64,000 nucleotides of DNA from Xanthomonas sp. DAR 34887. Lineage in GTDB: Bacteria > Pseudomonadota > Gammaproteobacteria > Xanthomonadales > Xanthomonadaceae. Below the pieces are notes generated by a model. The model ran no database searches and was not told where the DNA came from. It was given only the letters and a program-made list of their open reading frames with translations. Made by a program: the position numbers and the translations under genes. The stretch lies in contig NZ_CP162490.1 of assembly GCF_041245805.1 (NCBI RefSeq), positions 4,999,001 through 5,063,000 on the forward strand. Reading direction: 5' to 3'. Positions 53,562-62,861 of this stretch are shown piece by piece. Position 1 is the first letter of the stretch. Each line of letters opens with the position of its first letter.

Positions 53562-54578
53562 TCAGTGGTGGTAACCGCTGTCGGCGGTGATCTTGCCGCG
53601 AAACACCCGGTACGACCACGCGGTGTAGCCCAGGATCACCGGCAGCAACACCACCAGCCCGGCCAGCACGAACCCCTGCGAGGACGGCGGCGATGCCGCA
53701 TCCCAGATGCTCAGTCCCGGCGGCACGATGTTCGGCCAGATGCCCAGCACCAGGCCGAAGAAGCCCAGCACGAAGAAGCACAGGGTCAGCACGAACGGGC
53801 GCGCGTCGCGGCCCTGCGCCATCGCCGCGCGCCACAGCGCGAACGCGTTGACCAGCACCAGCAGCGGCACCGGCGACAGCCACCAGAAATTGCCGCCGTG
53901 GAACCAGCGCGCCATGATCCGCGAGTCCAGGAACGGCAGCCAAGCGCTGACCAGGCCCATGAACACCACCACCACCAGCACCAACGGCCGGGTCAGCGAA
54001 CGGGCGACGCGCTGCATCGGCCCTTCGGTCTTCAGGATCAGCCAGCTGCCGCCGAGCAGCGCGTAGCCGAACACCACCGCCGCGCCGGTCAGCATCGAGA
54101 ACGGGCTGAACCAGCCCAGCACGCCCCCCAGATACTTGCCGCCCTGCAGCGGCATGCCCTCGACCAGCGCGCCGAGGATCACGCCCTGCCAGAACGCCGC
54201 GCACAGCGAGCCCAACGCGAACGCCCAGCCCCACAGATACTTGGAACTGTGCGCCTTGAAGCGGAACTCGAACGCCACGCCGCGGAACACCAGCGCGATC
54301 AGCATCAGCAGCACCGGCAGGTACAGCGCCGACAGGATCAACGCATAGGCCTTGGGGAACGCTGCCAGCAGGCCGGCGCCGCCGAGCACCAGCCAGGTCT
54401 CGTTGCCATCCCAGATCGGCGCGGCGGTGTTCATCATCAGGTCGAGCTGGTCCTCATCCTCGGCGAACGGGGCGAGGATGCCCAGGCCGAGCACGAAGCC
54501 GTCCAGCAGCACGTACATCAGCACGCCGAATCCGATCACTCCGAACCAGATCACCGGCAACACGGTGGCCATGTCCAT
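53562..54578 (-). CDS. cydB: Cytochrome bd-type quinol oxidase subunit II
   Basis: This 338-residue membrane subunit begins MDMATVLPVIWFGVIGFGVLMYVLLDGFVLGLGIL, the conserved CydB first helix with DGFDLG-like residues, then APIWDGNETWLVLGGAGLLAAFP. About eight helices follow. It forms the quinol oxidase with CydA, reducing oxygen at low tension. Its ATG overlaps the cydA stop by one base (TGATG). No CydX-like small ORF is evident downstream. Confidence 0.95.
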   Translation of the reverse strand: MDMATVLPVIWFGVIGFGVLMYVLLDGFVLGLGILAPFAEDEDQLDLMMNTAAPIWDGNETWLVLGGAGLLAAFPKAYALILSALYLPVLLMLIALVFRGVAFEFRFKAHSSKYLWGWAFALGSLCAAFWQGVILGALVEGMPLQGGKYLGGVLGWFSPFSMLTGAAVVFGYALLGGSWLILKTEGPMQRVARSLTRPLVLVVVVFMGLVSAWLPFLDSRIMARWFHGGNFWWLSPVPLLVLVNAFALWRAAMAQGRDARPFVLTLCFFVLGFFGLVLGIWPNIVPPGLSIWDAASPPSSQGFVLAGLVVLLPVILGYTAWSYRVFRGKITADSGYHH

Positions 54579-55978
54579 CAGCGCGTCTCCTCGAGGTCGT
54601 CGTCGGCCGCCGAAATCGGTCGCGCCGGCGTCTTGTCGCCGTCTTGCAGCTGCGGCTCGGGCTCGTGCGGCAGCGGCCCCTTGCGCAGCATCTTCAGGAT
54701 GTACCAGCCGCCGAAGCCGAACACGAAGGCGTACGCGGCCACGTACACGCCCAGCGACACCCACACCATCGCCGGGCTGATCGCGCTGACCGCATCGCCG
54801 GTGCGCAGCAGCCCGTAGATCACGTACGGCTGGCGCCCGATCTCGGTGACGAACCAGCCGGCCAGCAAGGCCACGAATCCGGCCGGCAGCATCGCGTTCC
54901 AGGCCACGTGCAGCCAGCGACGCCGCAACAGCGTGCCGCGCCACCAGAACCACAGCGACACGAACGCCAGCAGCAGCATGGCCATGCCCAGTCCGACCAT
55001 GATCCGGAACGCGTAGAATACCGGCTTCACCGGCGGCCGCTCGTCGGCCGGCACCGAGGTCAACGGCGCGATCTCGCCGTCCAGGGTGTGGGTCAGGATC
55101 AGGCTGCCCACGCGCGGAATCTTGACCTCGTAGTCGTTGCGCTCGGCTTGCTCGTTGGGCACCGCGAACAACACCAGCGGCACCCCGGCGCCGGGCGCCT
55201 CGCCATGCCAATGCGCCTCCATCGCCGCCACCTTGATCGGCTGGTGCTCCAGCGTGTTCAATCCGTGCGCATCGCCGGCGGCGATCTGCAGCGGCACCGC
55301 GATCGCGGCGAACGCCACCGCCAGCTTCAGCATCCGGCCCGCCACGTCCACGTGCACGCCGCGGCGCAGGTACCAGCCGCTGACCCCGCCGATCACGAAG
55401 CAGGTGGTGATGAACGCGGCCAGCACCATGTGCGCCAGCCGGTACGGGAACGACGGATTGAAGATCACCTCGCGCCAGTGCGCCGGCTGGAACACGCCAT
55501 CGACGATGGCGTAGCCGGCCGGCGTGTGCAGCCAGCTGTTGGCCGACAGGATCCAGAACGTGGAGATCAGCGTGCCCAGCGCGACCAGGCAGGTGGACAG
55601 GAAATGCAGCTTCTCCGGCACCTTGCGCCAGCCGAACAGCATCACCCCCAGGAACGAAGCTTCCAGGAAGAACGCGGTCAGCACTTCGTAGCTGAGCAGC
55701 GGGCCGAGGATGTTGCCGGCGCGCTCGCTGAGCACCGACCAGTTGGTGCCGAACTGGAAGCTCATCACGATGCCGCTGACCACGCCCATGCCGAACGACA
55801 CCGCGAAGATCTTCAGCCAGAAGAAATACAGGTCGCGCCACAGCGTGTCGCGGGTGCGCAGCCAGCGCCATTCCAGGAACGCCAGCCAGCTCGACAGGCC
55901 GATGGTGAAGGCCGGGAACAGCACGTGGAAACTGATGACGAATCCGAACTGGATGCGCGAGAGCAGCACTGCGTCCAT
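54578..55978 (-). CDS. cydA: Cytochrome bd-type quinol oxidase subunit I
   Basis: This 466-residue haem-bearing subunit has a haem-ligand His18 region (RIQFGFVISFHVLFPAFTIG), SFPYRLAHMVLAAFIT and the GRQPYVIYGLLRTGDAVS segment. The short Q-loop and GRQPYVIYGLLRT resemble the cyanide-insensitive CioA subgroup rather than E. coli CydA with GRQPW. It oxidises quinol and reduces oxygen in the inner membrane. The spacer upstream, shared with the S9 peptidase gene, contains heptanucleotide repeats. Confidence 0.95.
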   Translation of the reverse strand: MDAVLLSRIQFGFVISFHVLFPAFTIGLSSWLAFLEWRWLRTRDTLWRDLYFFWLKIFAVSFGMGVVSGIVMSFQFGTNWSVLSERAGNILGPLLSYEVLTAFFLEASFLGVMLFGWRKVPEKLHFLSTCLVALGTLISTFWILSANSWLHTPAGYAIVDGVFQPAHWREVIFNPSFPYRLAHMVLAAFITTCFVIGGVSGWYLRRGVHVDVAGRMLKLAVAFAAIAVPLQIAAGDAHGLNTLEHQPIKVAAMEAHWHGEAPGAGVPLVLFAVPNEQAERNDYEVKIPRVGSLILTHTLDGEIAPLTSVPADERPPVKPVFYAFRIMVGLGMAMLLLAFVSLWFWWRGTLLRRRWLHVAWNAMLPAGFVALLAGWFVTEIGRQPYVIYGLLRTGDAVSAISPAMVWVSLGVYVAAYAFVFGFGGWYILKMLRKGPLPHEPEPQLQDGDKTPARPISAADDDLEETR

Positions 55979-56060
55979 GGGACGTTCGCTCGTGAAACCT
56001 GACTGAGCGTCATTGTCGGCCCGAGGCGGTGAAAATGCGTGTGACGGGTTGTCGCAGGCC

Positions 56061-56138
56061 GGGATTGGGGATTGGGGATTGGGGATTGGCAAAAGCGAAA
56101 AGCCGCTGCGAATCCCCAATCTCGAATCCCCAATCCCG
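56061..56138. repeat. Heptanucleotide repeat (GGGATTG)4 and inverted copies
   Basis: Four GGGATTG units (56061-56089) are followed ~20 bases later by CAATCCC-type units in the opposite sense (56111-56138), so the segment can fold. It lies in the divergent spacer between cydA and the S9 peptidase gene. A related tract occurs at 63344-63385. Confidence 0.85.
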
Positions 56139-56217
56139 GCCGCCCATGACCAACGGCGCAGTCGCCACGCCATCGCGGCTGCTACCCTCCCCGCTTGCCC
56201 GTTCGTCCGGAATCCAG

Positions 56218-58599
56218 ATGCGCCGCGTCCCCTTGTGCCTTGTGTTGCTGTCCCTGTCCTGCCTGGCGCCGTTGGCCGCCGCGCAGGATGCCGCTGCCCC
56301 GTTGACGATCGAACAGGCGATGGCCGATCCGGACTGGATCGGGCCGCCAGTCGAGGCGGCGTGGTGGGCCTGGGACGGGCGCCAGGTGCAGTACCAGCTC
56401 AAGCGCGCCGGCAGTCCGGTGCGCGACACCTACCGGCAAGGCGTCGATGGCGCCGCCGCGCAGCGCGTCGAGGACACCCAGCGCAGCACGCTGGACGCAG
56501 CCGACCCGGTCTACGACGCAAACCGCCAGCGCATGCTGTTCGTGCGCAACGGCGACGTGTTCCTGCGCGATCTGCGCAGCGGCGCGCTGACCCAGCTGAC
56601 CCGCAGCAACGAGGCCGCTTCGCGCCCGCAGTTCACCACCGACGGCGGCGCGCTGTGGCGGGTCGGCAATGACTGGTACCGCTGGAGCGCCGGCGGCGGC
56701 ACGCAGCAGGCCGCGGTGCTCAAGGCCGAGCGGGATCCCGACGCCGCGCCCAAGCCCGATGCGCTGCGCGAGCAGCAACTGCGCACCCTGGAGACCCTGG
56801 CCCGCGATCGCGCGCAACGCGAACTGGCACGGCAGCAGGAGCAGGCCTGGCGCCGCGCCGACGGCAGCCGCGCGCCGGCGCCGGTGTACCTGGGCGAGGA
56901 CGTGGCCATCGACGACAGCGCGCTGTCGCCGGACGGCCGCCACCTGCTGGTGGTGACCCACGCCAAGGGCGGCGACGAAGGGCGCGAGGGCAAGATGCCC
57001 AAGTACGTGACCGAATCGGGCTACGAGGAATTCCAGGAGGCCCGCACCCGCGTCGGCCGCAACCCGCCGCTGGCGCAGACCCTGTGGCTGGTGGACGTGG
57101 TCGCCGGCAGCGCGCGCAAGCTCGACGTCGCGGGCCTGCCCGGCATCGACGTCGATCCGCTGGCGGCGCTGCGCAAGGCGGCCAAGCAGGAACCGCTGAA
57201 GGGGCCGCGCGCGGTCCGCGTGGAGACCGACGGCGATGGCGCCGGCCCGGCGCTGCACTGGAGCGCCGACGGCCGCAATGCCGCGGTGATGCTGCGCGCG
57301 GTCGACAACAAGGACCGCTGGATCGCCAGCGTCGATCTGGACAAGGCCACCCTGCACAACCGCCACCGCCTCACCGATGCGGCCTGGATCGGCTGGAGCT
57401 TCAACGACTTCGGCTGGCTGCCGGACAACCAGACGCTGTGGCTGCTGTCCGAGCAGTCCGGCTACGCGCATCTGTACACCCAGCGCGGCACCGACAAGCC
57501 GCGGCAGCGCACCTCGGGCAAATGGGAAGTCTCCGCGCCGGTCGCCACGGCCGACGGCCAGGGCTTCCTGTTCCTGTGCAACCGCAAATGGCCGGGCGAC
57601 TACGAGGTGTGCAAGCTCGACCTGCGCGACGACCGCCTCAGCGAGCTGACCGCGCTCGACGGCGTGGAAGACTTCGCGCTGTCGCCGGACGGCCAGCAGC
57701 TGCTGGTGCGCTATTCGGGCAGCTACCTGCCGCCGCAACTGGCGGTCGTGCCGGTGACCGGCGGCAACGCACGCATCCTCACCGATACGCGCAGCGCCGC
57801 GTTCAAGGCGCGCGACTGGATCCAGCCGCAGTACGTGCAGGTGCCGTCCAAACACGGCGCCGGCGTGGTCTGGGGCAAGTATTACGGCCCGCAGCATCCC
57901 GAACCGGGCAAGCGCTACCCGATCGTGATGTTCGTGCACGGCGCCGGCTACCTGCAGAACGTGTCGGCGCGCTACACCCCGTACTTCCGCGAGCAGATGT
58001 TCCACAACCTGCTGGTGCAGAAGGGCTACGTGGTACTCGACCTGGACTACCGCGCCAGTGCCGGCTACGGCCGCGACTGGCGCACCGCGATCTACCGCAA
58101 CATGGGCCATCCGGAGCTGGAGGATTACCTGGACGGCCTGGACTGGCTGGTCGCCGACAAGCAGGGCGACCGCGACCGCGCCGGCATCTACGGCGGTTCC
58201 TACGGCGGTTTCATGACCTACATGGCGCTGTTCCGCAGCCCCGGCACGTTCAAGGCCGGCGCCGCGCTGCGCCCGGTCGGCGACTGGAGCCAGTACAACC
58301 ACGAGTACACCGCCAACATCCTCAACACGCCCGAGCTGGACCCGGAGGCCTACCGCACTTCCTCGCCGATCGAATACGCCGCCGGCCTGCGCGACCACCT
58401 GCTGATCGCCCACGGCATGATCGACGACAACGTGTTCTTCCGCGATTCGGTGAGCATGAGCCAGAAGCTGATCGAGCTGCACAAGGACAACTGGGAGATC
58501 GCCCCGTACCCGCTGGAGCGGCACGGCTTCACCCGTGCCGACTCGTGGCTGGACGAATACAAGCGAGTGTTGAAGCTGTTCGAGCAGCAGCTGAAGTAG
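56218..58599 (+). CDS. S9 family (dipeptidyl-peptidase IV-like) serine peptidase
   Basis: This 793-residue exported peptidase has a signal peptide (MRRVPLCLVLLSLSCLAPLAAAQ), a beta-propeller N-terminal region with repeated DG-rich blades (LSPDGRHLLVVTH, LHWSADGRNAAVML, ALSPDGQQLLVRYSG), and a C-terminal alpha/beta hydrolase. The predicted triad is Ser661 (YGGSYGGFM), Asp736 (HGMIDDNVFF) and His769 (ERHGFTR). It would trim oligopeptides in the periplasm. CGGAA lies six bases before the chosen ATG; longer starts run through the repeat region. Confidence 0.92.
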   Translation: MRRVPLCLVLLSLSCLAPLAAAQDAAAPLTIEQAMADPDWIGPPVEAAWWAWDGRQVQYQLKRAGSPVRDTYRQGVDGAAAQRVEDTQRSTLDAADPVYDANRQRMLFVRNGDVFLRDLRSGALTQLTRSNEAASRPQFTTDGGALWRVGNDWYRWSAGGGTQQAAVLKAERDPDAAPKPDALREQQLRTLETLARDRAQRELARQQEQAWRRADGSRAPAPVYLGEDVAIDDSALSPDGRHLLVVTHAKGGDEGREGKMPKYVTESGYEEFQEARTRVGRNPPLAQTLWLVDVVAGSARKLDVAGLPGIDVDPLAALRKAAKQEPLKGPRAVRVETDGDGAGPALHWSADGRNAAVMLRAVDNKDRWIASVDLDKATLHNRHRLTDAAWIGWSFNDFGWLPDNQTLWLLSEQSGYAHLYTQRGTDKPRQRTSGKWEVSAPVATADGQGFLFLCNRKWPGDYEVCKLDLRDDRLSELTALDGVEDFALSPDGQQLLVRYSGSYLPPQLAVVPVTGGNARILTDTRSAAFKARDWIQPQYVQVPSKHGAGVVWGKYYGPQHPEPGKRYPIVMFVHGAGYLQNVSARYTPYFREQMFHNLLVQKGYVVLDLDYRASAGYGRDWRTAIYRNMGHPELEDYLDGLDWLVADKQGDRDRAGIYGGSYGGFMTYMALFRSPGTFKAGAALRPVGDWSQYNHEYTANILNTPELDPEAYRTSSPIEYAAGLRDHLLIAHGMIDDNVFFRDSVSMSQKLIELHKDNWEIAPYPLERHGFTRADSWLDEYKRVLKLFEQQLK

Positions 58600-58620
58600 G
58601 CCTGTTTGCGGCTGCAAAGC

Positions 58621-58697
58621 GGTCGCGGCTGAAGCCGCTCCTACCGGGGACTCCTGCGCAACGCGGGGCCTGTTGTGGGAGCGACTTCAGTCGCGAC
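58621..58697. repeat. Two REP-like palindromes downstream of the S9 peptidase gene
   Basis: One GGCTGAAGCC copy (58621-58645) and one variant with a GACTTCAGTC core (58673-58697) lie in opposite arm orientation within the 230-base spacer. Confidence 0.85.
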
Positions 58698-58830
58698 GCG
58701 CAGAGCGCCGGCATCCCGGTCACCGACGGGCGAAGCGTTGCTGCCGGCTTGCGCCGGCAGCAACCCGCCCTATCCTTGCCGAACGCTTCGCGGCCCCCCC
58801 CGCATGCCGCTCCCCACCGAAGGACCGCCG

Positions 58831-59394
58831 ATGCCGCCACCGCCCCTGCCCGCCGCGCGCAATCCGATGATCGACTCGATGGCGAAGATTTCGCTGGTGA
58901 TCGGCGTGGTCTGGTTGCTGTATGCGCTGGGCCAGCTCGTGGTGCTGGCCGTGCTGCCCGCTGGCGCGCTGCAAGGCGTGGTCGTGCGCATCGGCATCTC
59001 GCTGCCGGCGCTGCTGCAATGGTGCCTGGATCATCTGTTCGCGCTGTCGCTGCTGTCGGCGCTGTTGGCGCTGCTGTTCTGCGCCGCCGCCTGGGGGTTG
59101 CTGCAACGGCGCGAATGGGCCCGCCTGAGCTTCGTCGCCTTCCTGATCGTCACCGGCCTGGCCAACTTCGTCAGTCTGCCGGTGCTGTGGCAATTCTTCG
59201 CGGCGCTGGAGCAGGTGCTGCCCGCAGCGATGCGGCATACCGCCGAAGGGGCGCAGTTGCTCGATCAATTGCAGACCGGACGCATGATCAGCATCGCCAC
59301 CGCCGCGGTGACCGCGCTGGTCTTCGCCGCACTGCACGGCTGGATCGTCTACCAACTGTACCGGCCGGCGATCCGCGCCGAATTCCGCAATTGA
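58831..59394 (+). CDS. Hypothetical membrane protein, 187 aa
   Basis: This protein has four hydrophobic segments (ISLVIGVVWLLYALGQLVVLAVLP, LFALSLLSALLALLFCAAAWGLL, LSFVAFLIVTGLANFVSLPVLW, MISIATAAVTALVFAALHGWIV). It is a small multi-pass inner-membrane protein, and no family is recognised. AAGGA lies seven bases before the chosen ATG; the earlier in-frame ATG at 58804 lacks such a site. It is followed 42 bases later by an exported-protein gene with which it may be transcribed. Confidence 0.75.
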   Translation: MPPPPLPAARNPMIDSMAKISLVIGVVWLLYALGQLVVLAVLPAGALQGVVVRIGISLPALLQWCLDHLFALSLLSALLALLFCAAAWGLLQRREWARLSFVAFLIVTGLANFVSLPVLWQFFAALEQVLPAAMRHTAEGAQLLDQLQTGRMISIATAAVTALVFAALHGWIVYQLYRPAIRAEFRN

Positions 59395-59436
59395 TTCCAC
59401 CCGCCGGCATCGCGCCGGCTTCGAAAAGGATTTCCG

Positions 59437-60579
59437 ATGACATCGCATTGGCCTAAGGCCTGCCCTGCATTGCCGAGCGCGCCGCCAGCCGGCGTCACGC
59501 GGCTTGACCCGGCCGCCAGCGGCGCAACAGCGAACGGCGGCCTGCCCGACCCAACGCGGCCTGCCCGGGAGCGGAGCACACGCCCTGGCCGCTTCCTGGC
59601 CGCCGCCCTGTTCGCGCTGGCCTGGTTCGGCATCGCCGCCCGCGCCGATGCCGCGCCCGCCGCTCCCGTCTGCGGCCTTTACGTCGACGGCGCGCAGAAC
59701 GCGCTGTACCTGGAAAGCGCCGACAGCGCGCGGCTGGAACCCGAGCAGGACACGCCGCGGCGCTTCCACTTGCTGCGCGAACGCGATGCGCTGCAGCTGT
59801 TCGACCTGGACAGCGGCCGCAGCGAGCGCTACATGCTCTCGGCGGACGCCGCCGAAATCCGCGCAGCGGACGGTACCGTCTACCGTCGCGCCAGCACCGC
59901 CAGCTGCGTCGCGCCCGTCCCGGCGGCGACAGCGGCGATCGCGCAGTGCCAGGCGGACCTGCCGGCCTGCGCGCAACGGCTGGCGCAAGGCGACCGGGCG
60001 CACGCCGCGGCGCTGTGCGGGCCGCAGCTGCCGTTCGCCTGCCGTGCGCTGCTCGATCCCGCACCTAAGACGACCGCCGCGACCGCCGCGACCGCCCAGG
60101 TCGATGCGGCCCTGCAGCCCGAAGCCGTGTGCCAGCGCAGCGCCTCTCCGCAGATCTGCACTGCGGCGGCGGAACGGCAGTGGGACGACGGCCAGTTCCT
60201 GCGGGCGAAAGCGCTGCTGGAACAGGCCTGCGCCCTGTCCGATCCGGTGGCCTGCGGCCGCACCACCGCACTGGAGGACGTGGACGCGGCGCTGCTGCAG
60301 TCGCCGCCGGCCACGCGGCTGCCATGCGGCCGCTTCATCGCCCCGATCGGCGATGGGCTCAGCCTGCAGTTTAGCGACGACGGCAGCGTGCGCGACGGCA
60401 CCGGCGCCGTGATGGAAGCGCGCCTGGAGCACGGCCAGGTCGCGCTGCGCCAGCAGGATGGACAGCAATGGCGGCTGCGCCCGCTCGGCGCGAAGCTGCT
60501 GCTCGGCCTGGATCGCGCACACCGCTTCATGGTGTTCTTCGGCGACGAGGGCGGGCACTGCGCGGCCATGGCGCCCTAG
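59437..60579 (+). CDS. Hypothetical exported protein, Cys-rich, 380 aa
   Basis: This protein has a ~50-residue polar N-terminus followed by a signal-like helix (RFLAAALFALAWFGIAARADAAPA). The mature part contains many Cys residues spaced as in Sel1-like or small disulfide repeats (AIAQCQADLPACAQRLAQGD, GPQLPFACRALL, ACALSDPVACGRTTAL). Two related beta-like blocks occur, one near residue 80 (CGLYVDGAQNALYLESAD) and one near residue 290 (CGRFIAPIGDGLSLQFSDD). AAAGGA lies six bases before the ATG. Function is unknown; a periplasmic protein-interaction role is possible. Confidence 0.7.
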   Translation: MTSHWPKACPALPSAPPAGVTRLDPAASGATANGGLPDPTRPARERSTRPGRFLAAALFALAWFGIAARADAAPAAPVCGLYVDGAQNALYLESADSARLEPEQDTPRRFHLLRERDALQLFDLDSGRSERYMLSADAAEIRAADGTVYRRASTASCVAPVPAATAAIAQCQADLPACAQRLAQGDRAHAAALCGPQLPFACRALLDPAPKTTAATAATAQVDAALQPEAVCQRSASPQICTAAAERQWDDGQFLRAKALLEQACALSDPVACGRTTALEDVDAALLQSPPATRLPCGRFIAPIGDGLSLQFSDDGSVRDGTGAVMEARLEHGQVALRQQDGQQWRLRPLGAKLLLGLDRAHRFMVFFGDEGGHCAAMAP

Positions 60580-60881
60580 GCGTCTCATCTATCCCCAAGC
60601 AGCTCGCGCCACCGCCGCGCATGCGTGTCCCCGTCGGCGCCGACACGGCTCAAGCGTGGCCCTGCGGGGTGCCAACGCGGCCTATTCGGACATGGGCGAC
60701 GCGCCCTAGGCATGCGGCACCGGGCGGTCCGGAAACGCGCCCGGGCGCCCAGCCAGCCGCGGCGCCAGGCCTCGACGCTTGCACGCAGCGCACGCCAATG
60801 CGGTCTTCCGATCGCGTTAACAGCCCCCGGCGATCGGCACGCAATAATGTCCGACACGCCGCCTGACTGCCTACCGCCCCC
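60580..60881. other. Spacer upstream of hemF
   Basis: These 302 bases hold no supported gene. The last ~45 bases before hemF contain GCAATAATG, which could be a -10-like element; nothing else stands out. Confidence 0.4.
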
Positions 60882-61781
60882 ATGACCGAGTTCGACCGAG
60901 TACGCGATTACCTGACCGGCCTGCAGGACCGTATCTGCGCCGCCATCGAGGCCGCCGACGGCCGCGCCCATTTCGCCGAAGACCTGTGGCAGCGGGCCGA
61001 AGGCGGCGGCGGGCGTACCCGCATCCTGCGCGACGGGACGCTGTTCGAGCAGGCCGGGATCGGCTTCTCCGACGTATCCGGCACGCGCCTGCCGCCCTCG
61101 GCCAGCGCCAACCGCCCGGAACTGGCCGGCGCCTCGTGGCGCGCCACCGGCGTGTCGCTGGTGTTCCATCCGCACAGTCCTTACCTGCCCACCACCCACG
61201 CCAACGTGCGCTTCTTTCGCGCCGAGCGCGACGGCCAGACCGTGGCCTGGTGGTTCGGCGGCGGCTTCGACCTGACCCCGTACTACCCGTTCGACGAAGA
61301 CGTGCGCCACTGGCACCGCACCGCGCAGGCGCTGTGCGCGCCGTTCGGCGAAGACCGCTATGCCGCGCACAAGCGCTGGTGCGACGAGTACTTCTTCCTC
61401 AAGCACCGCAACGAGACGCGCGGCGTGGGCGGGCTGTTCTTCGACGACCTGCACGCCGACTTCGAGCGCGACTTCGCCTACCAGCGCGCGGTCGGCGACG
61501 GTTTCCTGGACGCCTACCTGCCGATCGTCGAGCGCCGCCGCGCGCTGCCGTGGGGCGAGCGCGAGCGCGAGTTCCAGCTGTACCGGCGCGGGCGCTACGT
61601 CGAGTTCAACCTGGTCTACGACCGCGGCACGCTGTTCGGCCTGCAGAGCGGCGGGCGCAGCGAGAGCATCCTGATGAGCCTGCCGCCGCGGGTGCGCTGG
61701 GAATACGGCTTCCAGCCCGAGCCGGACAGCGCCGAGGCGCGCCTGGCCGAGTACCTGGTGCCGCGCGACTGGCTGGCATGA
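60882..61781 (+). CDS. hemF: Oxygen-dependent coproporphyrinogen III oxidase
   Basis: This 299-residue cytoplasmic enzyme oxidatively decarboxylates coproporphyrinogen III to protoporphyrinogen IX in haem synthesis. Family motifs are clear: GGGGRTRILRDGTLFEQAGI, SLVFHPHSPYLPTTHANVRFF, WWFGGGFDLTPYYPFDED, KHRNETRGVGGLFFDDL and YVEFNLVYDRGTLFGLQSGGRSESILMSLPP. Length agrees with E. coli HemF. The stop overlaps the DUF2164 gene start by four bases. Confidence 0.97.
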   Translation: MTEFDRVRDYLTGLQDRICAAIEAADGRAHFAEDLWQRAEGGGGRTRILRDGTLFEQAGIGFSDVSGTRLPPSASANRPELAGASWRATGVSLVFHPHSPYLPTTHANVRFFRAERDGQTVAWWFGGGFDLTPYYPFDEDVRHWHRTAQALCAPFGEDRYAAHKRWCDEYFFLKHRNETRGVGGLFFDDLHADFERDFAYQRAVGDGFLDAYLPIVERRRALPWGEREREFQLYRRGRYVEFNLVYDRGTLFGLQSGGRSESILMSLPPRVRWEYGFQPEPDSAEARLAEYLVPRDWLA

Positions 61782-62047
61782 GCCGCGCGCCGTCGCCGTC
61801 GGGCGTGCTGGGGCGCGAGGACAAGGCGCGCATCGCCGAGCAGCTGCAGCGCTATCTGCGCGAGGAATTGCAGCAGCAGATCGGCAGCTTCGAGGCCGAA
61901 TTCCTGCTCGACTTCGTCGCCGAACGCATCGGCGCGCATTTCTACAACCGCGGCCTGCAGGATGCGCGTGCGCAGCTGGCCACGCAGTGGGACGCGCTGG
62001 ACGACGCGCTGTACCAGCTCGAGCAGCCGACCGAGCCGCGCCGCTGA
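61778..62047 (+). CDS. DUF2164 family protein
   Basis: This 89-residue soluble protein matches DUF2164: LGREDKARIAEQLQRYLREELQQQIGSFEAEFLLDFVAERIGAHFYNRGLQDA. It is largely helical. Function is unknown. Its ATG overlaps the hemF stop (ATGA), so the two are translated together. A REP palindrome pair follows and probably ends the transcript. Confidence 0.88.
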   Translation: MSRAPSPSGVLGREDKARIAEQLQRYLREELQQQIGSFEAEFLLDFVAERIGAHFYNRGLQDARAQLATQWDALDDALYQLEQPTEPRR

Positions 62048-62064
62048 CCCGCGGCGCCGCTTCC

Positions 62065-62135
62065 TGTAGGAGCGGCTTCAGCCGCGACCGGGCCTTGCCG
62101 GGAACGTCCAGGTCGCGGCTGAAGCCGCTCCTACA
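62065..62135. repeat. Inverted REP pair between convergent genes
   Basis: Two head-to-head REP copies separated by ~25 bases form a long inverted repeat between the DUF2164 and DUF421 gene ends. Position suggests a two-way terminator or 3'-end stabiliser, although no T-run follows. Confidence 0.85.
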
Positions 62136-62172
62136 AGGGAGCTACAGCGACCGAGCCCACGTGGGCTCCCGC

Positions 62173-62652
62173 TCAGCCACCCTTGCTGCTGACGATGGTG
62201 ATGTGGCCGTTGGTCTCCAGCAGCGCCAGCTTGACCTCGTCAAGCTGCAGGCAGCCCTGTTGGCGCATCGCCGCCTCGAAGTCGGCGTTGCTGACCAGTT
62301 CGCGGCGCAGCACCTGGCGAAATATGTGGCCATCGCGCGCCAGCACCACCGGCTCGCCTTCGATCAGGCGTTCGGCGCGTTCGCTGCGCGAGGTGACCAG
62401 GCCGACCCCGAAGTTCAGCGCGATCAGCGTCGCCGCCAGCAACAGGCCGCCGCCCAGCGAGGTGTCCTCGCCCAGCAGCGCGTTCTGCACCGCATTGCCG
62501 AGCAGCACGATCAGCAGCATGTCGAACGGTGTCAATTGCCCCATCGCACGCTTGCCGGATACCCGCACCATGGTCAGCACCGCCACATACACCGCCACCG
62601 CGCGAAAAATGAATTCCCACCACGGCATCGATAGATGAAAAAGATCGGGCAT
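62173..62652 (-). CDS. DUF421 (YetF-like) membrane protein
   Basis: This 159-residue protein has three N-terminal hydrophobic segments (IFRAVAVYVAVLTMVRVSGKR, TPFDMLLIVLLGNAVQNALL, GGGLLLAATLIALNFGVGLV) and a small soluble domain (LIEGEPVVLARDGHIFRQVLRRELVSNADFEAAMRQQG). The RVSGKRAMGQLTPFDMLLIVLLGN block is diagnostic of DUF421. Function is unknown. It lies 3' of the sX13-like RNA on the same strand. Confidence 0.9.
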   Translation of the reverse strand: MPDLFHLSMPWWEFIFRAVAVYVAVLTMVRVSGKRAMGQLTPFDMLLIVLLGNAVQNALLGEDTSLGGGLLLAATLIALNFGVGLVTSRSERAERLIEGEPVVLARDGHIFRQVLRRELVSNADFEAAMRQQGCLQLDEVKLALLETNGHITIVSSKGG

Positions 62653-62737
62653 CGCGCGGCTCGCAGATGGATGGTTGCGCCCCGGCGTGTGCCGGCGGCG
62701 ATGGCGCTGGACTGGACTTGAACTTTTTCGCAGGCAA

Positions 62738-62861
62738 TAAAAAGCCCCGCGGACCAGGGGGAGGTCGGCGGGGCCAGGGAACGGAGACTTGGGGAGGAGT
62801 CGCCGTTCCTAGATCTGCTCCAGGGGATGGGAGGAGATCCGCGACAGGTATTGCGCCTGTC
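62738..62861 (-). ncRNA. sX13-like small RNA
   Basis: The transcript strand shows a run of hairpins: 62842-62862 (CGACAGG/CCTGTCG), 62812-62839 (GATCTCC/GGAG-GATC), 62778-62809 (GGAACGG/CCGTTCC), and the terminator at 62744-62774. Loops or single strands are C-rich (CTCCTCCC, CTCCTCCCC, TCCCCCT). This architecture and position downstream of polA match sX13 of Xanthomonas, described as an Hfq-independent regulator acting through C-rich loops on G-rich mRNA sites. A TTATAT -10 box lies at 62872-62867, placing the 5' end near 62861. Ends are estimates. Confidence 0.8.
62739..62774 (-). terminator. Rho-independent terminator of the sX13-like RNA
   Basis: On the minus strand GCCCCGC and GCGGGGC pair around an inner GACC/GGTC stem and a C-rich loop, followed by TTTTTATT. 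It ends the small RNA and may also stop read-through from polA. Confidence 0.88.
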
